This document shows, in pieces, positions 22,749 through 30,304 of a DNA stretch of 36,631 nt. Below the pieces are notes generated by a model. It saw nothing but the letters and a program-made list of their open reading frames with translations. It was not told the origin of the DNA and ran no database searches. Location: NCBI GenBank assembly GCA_934546685.1, contig CAKTEB010000016.1, positions 1 through 36,631 of the forward strand, written 5' to 3'. Source of the DNA: an uncultured Oscillospiraceae bacterium (GTDB taxonomy: Bacteria > Bacillota > Clostridia > Oscillospirales > Oscillospiraceae). Position 1 is the first letter of the stretch, and each line of letters starts with the position of its first letter. Position numbers and translations under genes: made by a program.

Positions 22749-23939
22749 ATGGCAAAGATCGCAATTTTGGGCCTGGGCACCGTGGGCTCCGGGGTGGCGG
22801 AGGTTCTGGACAAGAACCGGGATTCCATCACCCGGAAGGCCGGGGAGCCCGTGGAGGTCAAATATATCCTGGGGCGGCACGCCTATCCGGACAGCCCCTA
22901 TCGGGATCTGGTGGTGACGGACTTCTCCGTCATTGAAAACGACCCGGAGGTCACGGTGGTGGCCGAGTGCATCGGCGGCACCGGGGCGGCAAGGGACTAC
23001 ACGCTCCGGGCGCTGAAGGCCGGGAAGAGCGTGGTGACCTCCAATAAAGAGGTGGTGGCGGAGCACGCCGACGAGTTCTTCGCCATTGCCAGAGAGAAGA
23101 ATGTCAACTATCTCTATGAGGCCAGCGTGGGCGGCGGCATTCCCATTATCCGGCCCCTGGGCTCCTGCCTGGCCGCCAACCAGGTAGATGAAATCTATGG
23201 CATTCTCAATGGCACAACCAACTATATTCTGACTAAAATGATAAAGGAAGGACTGTCCTTCGACACGGCTCTTTCCCAGGCCCAGGAGAAGGGCTACGCC
23301 GAGGCGGATCCCACCGCCGATGTCATGGGCCATGACGCCTGCCGGAAGATCTGCATTCTGGCCTCCCTGGCCTTTGGCCGCCATGTGGTGCCCGCTCAGG
23401 TGCCCACCCAGGGCATTACGGAGATCACCGCGGAGGATGTGGCCCTGGCCGAGGCAGCCGGCATGAAGATCAAGCTCCTGGGCCGGGCGGTGCGCCGGGA
23501 GGACGGGAAGGCGGCGGCCTATGTGGCCCCCCATCTCATTCCCCAGGAGGAGCCCCTGGCCGGGGTGGAGGACGTGTTCAACGGCATCGTGGTCCGGGGC
23601 AACGCCAGCGGCGACCTGATGTTCTATGGCCGGGGCGCGGGAAAGCTCCCCACCGCCAGCGCGGTGTCCGCGGATATCATCGACGCGGTGAAGCATCCGG
23701 ATCGCCGGAAGGATCTCGATTGGGCCCCCGGCGGTGAGAACGTGACCTTTGACCCGGAGTCCCTGGAGATGGCCTGGTATGTTCGGGCTGGGGCCCAGGC
23801 GGAGGAGCTTGCCGAAAAGCTCCATGGCCGGGTAGTCACAGCGGGCGCTTCGGCGGCGGTGCTCACGGAGCCCATGACCAAGGGGCAGCTGCGGGAAAAG
23901 CTGGGCGGAGACGCGTATGTCCTGCCGGTATTGGCGTAA
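22749..23939 (+). CDS. hom: Homoserine dehydrogenase
   Basis: A 396-residue enzyme reducing aspartate semialdehyde to homoserine with NAD(P)H, the branch to threonine and methionine. The Rossmann motif GLGTVGSG (8-15) opens the protein, followed by ECIGG and SNKEVVAEH (catalytic Lys region), then EASVGGGIPII and NGTTNYILTKM of the catalytic domain, and YAEADPTADVMGHDACRKICILASLAFG. It ends soon after the dimerisation region and lacks the C-terminal ACT domain that lengthens the B. subtilis enzyme to about 430. ATG 22749 follows GAGAGGAG. It lies between the ACT protein and lysC. Confidence 0.94.
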   Translation: MAKIAILGLGTVGSGVAEVLDKNRDSITRKAGEPVEVKYILGRHAYPDSPYRDLVVTDFSVIENDPEVTVVAECIGGTGAARDYTLRALKAGKSVVTSNKEVVAEHADEFFAIAREKNVNYLYEASVGGGIPIIRPLGSCLAANQVDEIYGILNGTTNYILTKMIKEGLSFDTALSQAQEKGYAEADPTADVMGHDACRKICILASLAFGRHVVPAQVPTQGITEITAEDVALAEAAGMKIKLLGRAVRREDGKAAAYVAPHLIPQEEPLAGVEDVFNGIVVRGNASGDLMFYGRGAGKLPTASAVSADIIDAVKHPDRRKDLDWAPGGENVTFDPESLEMAWYVRAGAQAEELAEKLHGRVVTAGASAAVLTEPMTKGQLREKLGGDAYVLPVLA

Positions 23940-23960
23940 GGAATAAGTCTGGAGGATACT

Positions 23961-25166
23961 ATGGCACTGATAGTTCAGAAATTCGGCGGAAGCTCTGTGG
24001 CCAACGCCGAGCGGATCCTGCATGTGGCAGAGATCATAACGAATACCTATAAGAAGGGAAATCAGGTGGTGGTGGTGCTCTCTGCCCAGGGAGATACCAC
24101 CGATGACCTGCTGGAGAAGGCCGCGGAGATCAATCCCGCCTGCTCCAAGCGGGAGATGGATATGCTGCTCACCTGCGGAGAGCAGATGTCCATTGCCCTC
24201 ATGGCCATGGCCGTGGAGAAACTGGGCTGCCCGGTGGTGTCTCTCACCGGCTGGCAGGTGGGCATGGAGACCACCTCCGCCTATGGCGCGGCTCGGATCA
24301 AGCGGGTCTCCGGCACCCGGATCCAGGAGGAGCTGGATCGGAACCGCATCGTATTGGTGGCGGGTTTCCAGGGCATCAATAAGTATGGGGACGTGACCAC
24401 ACTGGGCCGGGGCGGCTCGGATACCACCGCCGTGGCCCTGGCCGTGGCATTGCGGGCGGATCTTTGCCAGATCTATACGGATGTGGACGGCGTGTATACC
24501 GCCGATCCCCGGAAGGTGCCGAGCGCCCGGAAGCTGGACGAGATCACCTTTGACGAGATGCTGGAGCTGGCATCCCTGGGAGCACAGGTGCTCCACAACC
24601 GGTCGGTGGAAATGGCAAAGCGGTACAATATGAATGTTGAGGTGCTCTCCAGCTTTACCGGAGCGCCCGGAACCATTGTCAAGGAGGCTGTGAAAAAAGT
24701 GGAAAAGACATACATCAGCGGCGTGGCCCAGGACAAGAATGTGGCGCGGCTGGCCGTCGTGGGCCTCCGGGACGTGCCCGGCGTGGCCTTTAAGCTGTTC
24801 AATCTGCTGGCCAAGGAGAAGATCAACGTAGACCTGATCGTCCAGTCCATCGGCCGTGCGGATTCCAAGGACATCAGCTTTACCGTGGCCAGCGGCGACG
24901 CGGAAAAAGCCTATGCGATCATCAAGGACAATCAGGACGCCCTGGGCTTTGACCATGTGGACATCAACCACGACGTGGCCAAGGTCTCCGTGGTGGGCGG
25001 CATGGTGGATAATCCCGGCGTGGCGGCCACGGTGTTCGAGGCCCTGTATGAGGCCCACATCAACATCAAGATGATCTCCACCAGTGAGATCAAGGTGTCG
25101 GTGCTCATCGATAAGGCGGATACGGATAAGGCGGTCAGCGCCATCCACACAAAATTCTTCGATTAA
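23961..25166 (+). CDS. lysC: Aspartate kinase, lysine-sensitive type
   Basis: A 401-residue kinase for the first step of the aspartate family pathway. The N-terminal kinase domain shows KFGGSSVAN (7-15), VVVVLSAQGDTTDDLL, the EQMSIALMAMA segment, GRGGSDTTAVALA and YTDVDGVYTADPR. From about residue 265 there are two ACT domains (AVVGLRDVPGVAFKLFNLLAKEKINVDLIVQS and VSVVGGMVDNPGVAATVFEALYEAHINIKMIST), for feedback by lysine and/or threonine. The size and layout match B. subtilis LysC (aspartokinase II). ATG 23961 follows TGGAGG. It is the last gene of the operon. Confidence 0.93.
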   Translation: MALIVQKFGGSSVANAERILHVAEIITNTYKKGNQVVVVLSAQGDTTDDLLEKAAEINPACSKREMDMLLTCGEQMSIALMAMAVEKLGCPVVSLTGWQVGMETTSAYGAARIKRVSGTRIQEELDRNRIVLVAGFQGINKYGDVTTLGRGGSDTTAVALAVALRADLCQIYTDVDGVYTADPRKVPSARKLDEITFDEMLELASLGAQVLHNRSVEMAKRYNMNVEVLSSFTGAPGTIVKEAVKKVEKTYISGVAQDKNVARLAVVGLRDVPGVAFKLFNLLAKEKINVDLIVQSIGRADSKDISFTVASGDAEKAYAIIKDNQDALGFDHVDINHDVAKVSVVGGMVDNPGVAATVFEALYEAHINIKMISTSEIKVSVLIDKADTDKAVSAIHTKFFD

Positions 25167-25176
25167 CCCAAAAACG

Positions 25177-25206
25177 ATTCCCGCCGAGCGATCGGCGGGA
25201 ATTTTT
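25177..25206 (+). terminator. Terminator of the hom-lysC operon
   Basis: Perfect stem ATTCCCGCCGA / TCGGCGGGAAT, loop GCGA, then TTTTC. Confidence 0.9.
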
Positions 25207-25260
25207 CTGCGCTTCCTGTGAATAATCCGTAAATATTGGTTAGAATCAGAGAGATTCCGC

Positions 25261-25311
25261 TTGACAAAATAATAGTGTGATATTAAACTGTTTGGTGGAT
25301 GAAACAGTTTA
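25261..25311 (+). promoter_or_regulatory. marR promoter with palindromic operator
   Basis: TTGACA (25261-25266), 17-bp spacer, TAAACT (25284-25289). A perfect 10-bp inverted repeat, TAAACTGTTT and AAACAGTTTA with an 8-base spacer, runs from 25284 to 25311 and includes the -10 box. Binding of the MarR dimer here would shut its own promoter. Confidence 0.75.
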
Positions 25312-25364
25312 GCATGGCCCGACCTGACCAGCGGGCGAACAAAATATGAAGGGAGAACTGACTA

Positions 25365-25832
25365 ATGGAAGAAACCAAGACAGACAAGAAGGCGGCAGTG
25401 CAGGAGAATCCCGATGTGGGATACATGATCACGAATATCTCCTATGGCATCCGCCAGTATTTCGACAAGCTGTTTGTGGACTATGATGTGACCTATCCCC
25501 AGTCCCGAGTGCTGACCCGGCTCTTTGGACAGCTGGGCAAGGGCGACGTGAATCAGAGAGATCTGGAGTATGCCCTGGGAATCAAGGCTTCCAGCGTGTC
25601 CTCCCTGGTAAGGAATCTGGAGCAGAAGGGCTTTATCCGCTGCGAGCGGCTGCCCCAGGACACCCGGAACAAGCGGGTGCTTTTGACCGAGAAGGGCATG
25701 GAGGTTCGGGCCATCCTGGACGGCGCCCGGGACAAGGCCGAGGAAAAGCTGGTCAAGGGCATGAGCGAGGAGCAGCTGGAGACCCTGCGGCAGTGCCTGA
25801 GAAAGGTCATGGAAAACCTGGAAGAGGAATAA
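25365..25832 (+). CDS. MarR family transcriptional regulator
   Basis: A 155-residue DNA-binding protein. After a polar 15-residue N-terminus come helices (GYMITNISYGIRQYFDKLFVDYDVTYPQSRVLTRLF) and the winged helix (GDVNQRDLEYALGIKASSVSSLVRNLEQKGFIRCERLPQDTRNKRVLLTEKG, about 50-105), whose wing is typical of MarR. It should act as a dimer that responds to a phenolic, oxidant or drug signal. A GAAGGGAG site precedes ATG 25365. The gene is a single unit with its own operator and terminator, so any controlled exporter lies elsewhere. Confidence 0.9.
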   Translation: MEETKTDKKAAVQENPDVGYMITNISYGIRQYFDKLFVDYDVTYPQSRVLTRLFGQLGKGDVNQRDLEYALGIKASSVSSLVRNLEQKGFIRCERLPQDTRNKRVLLTEKGMEVRAILDGARDKAEEKLVKGMSEEQLETLRQCLRKVMENLEEE

Positions 25833-25837
25833 TAGCG

Positions 25838-25875
25838 GGTGCGGTGCATAGTGATATGCTCCGCACCTTTATTTT
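25838..25875 (+). terminator. Terminator of the marR gene
   Basis: Stem GGTGCGG-T-GCAT / ATGC-T-CCGCACC with loop AGTGAT, followed by TTTATTTTC. Confidence 0.8.
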
Positions 25876-25899
25876 CTTCCGGAAAAAACGAAAAAAACG

Positions 25900-25928
25900 T
25901 TGACAAGCCACCGGAAATCCACTATAAT
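25900..25928 (+). promoter_or_regulatory. Promoter of the rpsF-ssb-rpsR operon
   Basis: TTGACA (25900-25905), 17-bp spacer, TATAAT (25923-25928): both boxes are consensus, as expected for a ribosomal protein operon. Confidence 0.9.
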
Positions 25929-25966
25929 TGAAAGGCTGTTTTGTAGATAGCAAAGCGGCGATCCTT

Positions 25967-25987
25967 GCCGCAGGCGGGACCTGCGGC
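25967..25987 (+). promoter_or_regulatory. Leader hairpin upstream of rpsF, possible S6:S18 autoregulatory site
   Basis: A perfect 8-bp stem GCCGCAGG / CCTGCGGC with loop CGGGA in the 5' leader, 13 bases before the AGGAGG of rpsF. In many bacteria the S6:S18 pair binds a structured rpsF leader; whether this hairpin carries the needed elements is not certain. Confidence 0.45.
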
Positions 25988-26015
25988 CATATGTCCAAAA
26001 GGAGGTGCAAACAAC

Positions 26016-26312
26016 ATGGCTAAGATTTCCGAGAAGTACGAGGCGCTCTACATCATCAACCCTCAGCTCACTGAGGAGGAGACCCAGGCGCTGGTGGAGA
26101 AGTTCAAGGCAATGGTGGAAGCAGAGGGCACCCTCACCGAGGTAAACGAGTGGGGCAAGCGCCGTCTGGCCTATCCCATCGAGGACCTGAACGAGGGCTA
26201 CTATGTGCTCATGACCTTTGAGTCCAAGCCCGAGCTCCCCGCTGAGCTGGATCGTGTGATGAAGATCACCGACGGCATCATGCGCTGCCTCATCACCACC
26301 GTAGAAGCATAA
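26016..26312 (+). CDS. rpsF: 30S ribosomal protein S6
   Basis: A 98-residue ribosomal protein. The N-terminus KYEALYIINPQLTEEET, the central EWGKRRLAYPIEDLNEGYYVLMTFES and the end LDRVMKITDGIMRCLI are all typical of bacterial S6, which binds 16S rRNA in the platform as a pair with S18. ATG 26016 has AAGGAGGTG upstream. First gene of rpsF-ssb-rpsR, an order conserved in Firmicutes. Confidence 0.96.
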   Translation: MAKISEKYEALYIINPQLTEEETQALVEKFKAMVEAEGTLTEVNEWGKRRLAYPIEDLNEGYYVLMTFESKPELPAELDRVMKITDGIMRCLITTVEA

Positions 26313-26324
26313 GGAGGCCTGTTC

Positions 26325-26795
26325 ATGCTGAACCAGATCGTTCTCATGGGCCGGCTGACCCGCGACCCGGAGCTTCGGCGTACCGGCAGCGGCATCGCGG
26401 TGGCCTCTTTCACGCTGGCTGTTGACCGTGATTTCAAGAGCCAGAACGGTGAGAAAGAGTGTGATTTCATTGACATCGTTGCCTGGAGAAGTACCGGTGA
26501 GTTCGTCTCCAAGTATTTCAGCAAGGGCAGCATGGCAGTGGTATCCGGCAGACTTCAGATCAGAAACTGGACCGACAAGGAAGGCAACAAGCGCCGCAGC
26601 GCTGAGGTCGTGGCAGACAACGTCTACTTCGGCAGCAGCAAGCGGGACAACACTTCCGGCGGCGGCAGCTACTCCGAGTTCGGCGGCGGTTATTCCGCTC
26701 CCTCCGGCGGCAGCAGCTATTCCGCGCCCGCGGCCCCGGCGGCCAGCTCCGAGTTCTCCATGCTGGAGGACGACGACAGCGACCTGCCCTTCTGA
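26325..26795 (+). CDS. ssb: Single-stranded DNA-binding protein
   Basis: A 156-residue protein. The OB fold covers about 1-108 (MLNQIVLMGRLTRDPELRRTGSGIAVASFTLAV ... CDFIDIVAWRSTGEFVSKYFSKGSMAVVSGRLQI ... VVADNVYFG), followed by a flexible Gly/Ser/Ala linker and the acidic tip DDDSDLPF, which recruits replication and repair proteins. It binds single-stranded DNA as a tetramer. ATG 26325 follows AAGGAGG directly after the rpsF stop. Confidence 0.96.
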   Translation: MLNQIVLMGRLTRDPELRRTGSGIAVASFTLAVDRDFKSQNGEKECDFIDIVAWRSTGEFVSKYFSKGSMAVVSGRLQIRNWTDKEGNKRRSAEVVADNVYFGSSKRDNTSGGGSYSEFGGGYSAPSGGSSYSAPAAPAASSEFSMLEDDDSDLPF

Positions 26796-26836
26796 GCTGA
26801 ACCCAAACGTACTTTGTTAAGATAGGAGGAATATCC

Positions 26837-27070
26837 ATGGCTAACGATAGAGCTAGAGGCCGGAAGCGCCGCAAGGTATGCAGCTTCTGCGTCGATAAGG
26901 TCGAGCACATCGACTACAAGGAGGCAGCAAAGCTGCGTCGGTATCTGTCTGAGCGCGGCAAGATCCTGCCCCGCAGAACCACCGGCACCTGCGCAAAGCA
27001 TCAGCGTCAGCTGACCACCGCCATCAAGCGGGCCCGTCAGATCGCACTGCTGCCCTATGTAACTGACTAA
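26837..27070 (+). CDS. rpsR: 30S ribosomal protein S18
   Basis: A 77-residue basic protein with KVCSFCVDKVEHIDYKEAAKLRRYLSERGKILPRRTTGTCAKHQRQLTTAIKRARQIALLPYV, the whole of the S18 family signature. The CxxC near residue 15-18 and the later Cys/His suggest the zinc-ribbon (C+) form. It pairs with S6 in the 30S platform. ATG 26837 follows TAGGAGG. Confidence 0.97.
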   Translation: MANDRARGRKRRKVCSFCVDKVEHIDYKEAAKLRRYLSERGKILPRRTTGTCAKHQRQLTTAIKRARQIALLPYVTD

Positions 27071-27080
27071 TCAGTAATTG

Positions 27081-27114
27081 AACCCCGTCTTCCGAATGGA
27101 GGACGGGGTTTTTG
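27081..27114 (+). terminator. Terminator of the rpsF-ssb-rpsR operon
   Basis: Stem AACCCCGTCTTCC / GGAGGACGGGGTT (one G-T pair), loop GAAT, then TTTTT. Confidence 0.9.
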
Positions 27115-27120
27115 CCTTTT

Positions 27121-27168
27121 GAAAACGTTGCGTTGCAGGAAAATCCCGCAATGCAACGTTTTTTATCT
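27121..27168. terminator. Terminator of the LysR gene, bidirectional
   Basis: Stem AACGTTGCGTTGC / GCAATGCAACGTT with loop AGGAAAATCCC. T-runs lie on both sides: TTTTTT on the plus strand and GTTTTC on the minus strand. It ends the minus-strand lysR-type gene and backs up the ribosomal operon terminator. Confidence 0.8.
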
Positions 27169-27197
27169 GTAAATTATTCGTTCTTCTCTGTGATGCT

Positions 27198-28097
27198 TCA
27201 GGTTCCCTTCATGGTCTCCTTGCAGATGGCGGAGAATTTCGACAGCAGGTGGCTGTCGCTGTCCCGGTGATAGAGCAGCAGCATGGTATCCCGCTTGCCC
27301 TCGTCCACCGGCAGCATGGCAATCTGGGGATTCTTATACACCGCAGCCCGGGCGGGCAGCAGACAGAGACCCATCTCCGCCTCCACATACAAAAGCGCCG
27401 TGTCCACCTCCCGGGTGGACAGGAGAATCCTGGCCTTGACCTGGTGGGCGGACAGGGCGGCCTCCAGGGATGCGGCCTTCTGATCCTCCTTAAAGGGGCT
27501 GTAGGCGATGAGGGCCTGGCCCTCCAGATCCGCCCACTGGGCCTGGGGCTTTTGAGCCAGGGGATGGGCCGCAGGTACCGCCACAACGTAGTCGAGGATC
27601 TGATAGGAGAACAGCTCCGTGGCCGCCAAGGCCGCTCGGGGCTGATAATACCGCTTGCCCAGGAGCATCACGTCGATGGAGCGGCTGCACAGGGACTCCA
27701 GCAGGAGAATGTGGTTGTCGGAGATCAGCTGTGGCTGCACCTCCGGCTCCTGCCGCAGAAATTCCTGGAGGGCGGGTACCAGAAACCGGTTGATGGCCTG
27801 GTCAAAGAGGCCGATGCGGAAGATGGTGGACTGCACCCCGGCGATGGCGGAGGCGTCCTCCACAGCCCGTTCCAGCTGCAAAACCAGGGGCCGCAGCTGC
27901 TCATAGAGAGATTTCCCCGCCTGGGTCAGCTCCACGGAGCGATTGCTCCGGTGGAACAGCAGGAAGCCCAGCTCCTTCTCCAGCGCGCTGATCTGCTGGC
28001 TCATGGCGGTCTGGGCGATGAAGTAATTCCGGGCGGCATTGGTGAAGCTCTTGGTCTCCGCTACGGCGATGAAATAGTGGATCTGCTTGATGGTCAA
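27198..28097 (-). CDS. LysR family transcriptional regulator
   Basis: A 299-residue regulator starting at TTG 28097, eight bases after AAGGAGGT; upstream ATG starts lack a ribosome site and would pass through the promoter. Residues 1-60 are the winged helix (LTIKQIHYFIAVAETKSFTNAARNYFIAQTAMSQQISALEKELGFLLFHRSNRSVELTQAG), and about 90-295 the LysR substrate domain that binds a small effector. It is divergent from the first solute-binding lipoprotein gene, with both promoters inside about 85 bases, so it may control that gene. The effector is unknown. Confidence 0.92.
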   Translation of the reverse strand: MTIKQIHYFIAVAETKSFTNAARNYFIAQTAMSQQISALEKELGFLLFHRSNRSVELTQAGKSLYEQLRPLVLQLERAVEDASAIAGVQSTIFRIGLFDQAINRFLVPALQEFLRQEPEVQPQLISDNHILLLESLCSRSIDVMLLGKRYYQPRAALAATELFSYQILDYVVAVPAAHPLAQKPQAQWADLEGQALIAYSPFKEDQKAASLEAALSAHQVKARILLSTREVDTALLYVEAEMGLCLLPARAAVYKNPQIAMLPVDEGKRDTMLLLYHRDSDSHLLSKFSAICKETMKGT

Positions 28098-28122
28098 GGG
28101 GAACGACCTCCTTTTCCGTACC

Positions 28123-28151
28123 ATTGTATCATAAAATGGTCTATAAGTAAA
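28123..28151 (-). promoter_or_regulatory. Promoter of the LysR gene
   Basis: On the minus strand TTTACT (28151-28146), 17-bp spacer, TACAAT (28128-28123). Confidence 0.7.
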
Positions 28152-28177
28152 TTGAGTGGGGCCACCGATTTTTTCTA

Positions 28178-28207
28178 TTGTACAGAGAATTGGCAATATG
28201 TTATAAT
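28178..28207 (+). promoter_or_regulatory. Promoter of the first solute-binding lipoprotein gene
   Basis: TTGTAC (28178-28183), 18-bp spacer, TATAAT (28202-28207). The word TAACATTTGTG follows at 28221, a possible operator shared with the paralogue and mglB. Confidence 0.7.
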
Positions 28208-28342
28208 CTAAATATGTGCGTAACATTTGTGAAATAATCTGCGTAAATACAGAACAAAATGGAGCGCGAAATCATATGTTTCCGGGCAAACCGGTGATAT
28301 AGAATGACAAATCCCACAAAACACAAGAAAGACGGTGAAGAA

Positions 28343-30112
28343 ATGAAAAAATTGTTTGCAATGGTCCTGTCCCTGAGCCTGTGTCTGGGACTGCTGGCCG
28401 GCTGCGGCGGCCAGACGGCCTCCGCGGAGACAAAGACCTCCGCTGCCGCCTCTGAGACCCAGGAGACCAAGGCCCCTGAGGAGGCTCCTGCCCAGGAGCC
28501 GGCGGAGGAGACCAGTGCCGAGGAGGCATCCCTGGCGGAGGCTCCTGCCGTAGGCGAGGGTGAGATCACTGACCACGCCAAGGAGATCTTCGGTGTGGAG
28601 GAGGCCCCTGAGGCCGTCAGCTATCCCCTGGACACCACCGACAGCCTGACCCTGGTGGCGACCTTCCCGGATCCTCTGTTCGCCTCCTACCCTAACGGTA
28701 TGGCGGACTGCCAGATCTACCAGGTGGCCGAGGAGAAGACCGGCGTACACATGGAGTATCAGCCCCTGTCCACCTCCGCCTCCTCCGAGCAGTTCAATGT
28801 GATGATCGCCTCCGGCGCCTACCCCGACCTGATCGGCTGGGGCCTCAATTACACCACCGGCGACGATGCGGCGGTGGAGGAGGAGATCTACTATGATCTC
28901 ACCGAGTACATTGCCGAGTACGCCCCCAACTACTTCAATATTCTCGCCACCGACGACGAGCTTCTCGATACCGCAGTCACCGACGGCGGCCACATCGTGG
29001 GCTTCCACGCGGTGCGGACCGAGCAGAGCCTGGGCAAGGCCGGTCTTGCCATCCGTACCGACGAGCTCGAAAAGCTGGGCCTCGACAAGCCCTACACCAT
29101 CGACGAGTTTGAGAACGTGCTGGCGGCCTTCAAGGACGACGGCCTGAAGCAGCCTCTGGTGATGCTGGCTCCCGGCGCCATCCAGGACAACTGGCTGGCC
29201 GCGGCCTTCAACGTCTCCGCCTTCTGCAACAGCTTCCCCATGAGCGTGGCCCCCACCTATGTGGAGGACGGCACCATCAAGTTCGGTCCTCTGGAGGAGG
29301 GGTTCAAGGAGTACATCACTCTGGTCCACGACTGGTATGAAAAGGGCTACATCCACTCCGACTTCGTGTCCCTGAACTCCAACTGGAACAGCCCCGACTA
29401 CGCCAACGCCATCACCGGCGGCGACGCGGGCATCTTCTACGCGGATCAGGGCAACCTGGGCGGCTACATCGAGGCCTCTGAGATCCCCGGCTTTGACGTG
29501 GAGGCCACCTACGACATGCACGCCGACAAGGACAGCATCAACCACTTTGCCCAGTACACCAAGAAGTCCGTGGGCAACGGCTTTAAGATCACCACCAACT
29601 GCGAGAACATCGAGCTGGCCTGCCGCTGGGGCGACTGGTGGTATTCCGATGAGGGCAGCCTCCTGGCCAACTACGGCGTAGAGGGCGTTTCCTTCGACTA
29701 TGTGGACGGCAAGCCCGTGCTCAGCGAGACCGTTACCAAGGCCCCCGAGGGCATGCGTGACGCGCTGCTGATCTACGCCTCCAACGACACCATCTGCTGC
29801 GTCATCGATCCCACCGCCGTGACCTCCGGCTACTCTGAGGTGGATAAGGCCGCCCCGGAGATCTGGAACACCGGCATGGACGACACCATGGTGATCCCCT
29901 CCACCGTGACCCTGTCCGCGGACGAGAACACCAGAGCCAACAACATCTACTCCGACATCGAGACCATCTGCCTGGAGGCCATTGCCAAGTTCATCACCGG
30001 TGAGAAGCCTCTGGATGAGTACGACGCCTTTGTGGAGAGCATCCGCAGCGCCGGTATCGACGATTATCTGGCGATTCAGCAGGGCGCCTATGACCGTGCT
30101 ATGGGCAACTGA
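28343..30112 (+). CDS. Extracellular solute-binding lipoprotein, copy 1
   Basis: A 589-residue lipoprotein. ATG 28343 gives the signal MKKLFAMVLSLSLCLGLLAGC with lipobox LAGC (Cys21); a start at 28304 would prefix 13 charged residues and is less likely. A Glu/Ala-rich linker runs to about 85, then a large type 2 solute-binding fold (SLTLVATFPDPLFASYPNG ... MASGAYPDLIGWG-like segment ... WGDWWYSDEGSLLANYGVEG). The size and motifs fit the LipO/LplA-like large ABC binding proteins for oligosaccharides. It is the close paralogue of the gene at 30681. No permease or ATPase gene is beside it. The substrate is unknown; galactoside or complex glycan import is a guess. Confidence 0.87.
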   Translation: MKKLFAMVLSLSLCLGLLAGCGGQTASAETKTSAAASETQETKAPEEAPAQEPAEETSAEEASLAEAPAVGEGEITDHAKEIFGVEEAPEAVSYPLDTTDSLTLVATFPDPLFASYPNGMADCQIYQVAEEKTGVHMEYQPLSTSASSEQFNVMIASGAYPDLIGWGLNYTTGDDAAVEEEIYYDLTEYIAEYAPNYFNILATDDELLDTAVTDGGHIVGFHAVRTEQSLGKAGLAIRTDELEKLGLDKPYTIDEFENVLAAFKDDGLKQPLVMLAPGAIQDNWLAAAFNVSAFCNSFPMSVAPTYVEDGTIKFGPLEEGFKEYITLVHDWYEKGYIHSDFVSLNSNWNSPDYANAITGGDAGIFYADQGNLGGYIEASEIPGFDVEATYDMHADKDSINHFAQYTKKSVGNGFKITTNCENIELACRWGDWWYSDEGSLLANYGVEGVSFDYVDGKPVLSETVTKAPEGMRDALLIYASNDTICCVIDPTAVTSGYSEVDKAAPEIWNTGMDDTMVIPSTVTLSADENTRANNIYSDIETICLEAIAKFITGEKPLDEYDAFVESIRSAGIDDYLAIQQGAYDRAMGN

Positions 30113-30165
30113 GCAATGAAATAACCGCTGGATCACAGCATTTCCCCTAAAAAATACAGCCAAGG

Positions 30166-30203
30166 GCTCCCTGGATTACCAATGGTATCCGGGGAGCTTT
30201 TTC
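30166..30203 (+). terminator. Terminator after lipoprotein copy 1
   Basis: 11-bp stem GCTCCCTGGAT / ATCCGGGGAGC (one T-G pair) followed by TTTTT. Confidence 0.88.
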
Positions 30204-30239
30204 CATAAGAAAAACCGATGACACTACTCAAATTATATG

Positions 30240-30269
30240 TTGTACAGTTTTGCAATCTTGTGTTATGAT
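30240..30269 (+). promoter_or_regulatory. Promoter of lipoprotein copy 2
   Basis: TTGTAC (30240-30245), 18-bp spacer, TATGAT (30264-30269): same -35 sequence and same unusual 18-bp spacing as copy 1. It would leave a leader of about 400 bases. Confidence 0.6.
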
Positions 30270-30304
30270 TCATGGGCATCAAAGTATCATATTTTGTCAT
30301 TACA

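Noticed and set aside
22629..25148. An 839-codon open frame on the minus strand
   Set aside because: It is the reverse-strand shadow of hom and lysC, both with complete family motifs and ribosome sites. GC-rich codon use keeps the opposite frame open. The translation is His/Gly/Leu-rich with no recognisable domain.
28224..28240. Possible Rex operator (TTGTGAAATAAT) before lipoprotein copy 1
   Set aside because: Only the left half of the Rex consensus is present; the TTCACAA half is missing.
28208..30163. A 651-codon open frame on the minus strand
   Set aside because: Shadow of lipoprotein copy 1, low-complexity Val/Gly/His-rich translation, and no ribosome site.
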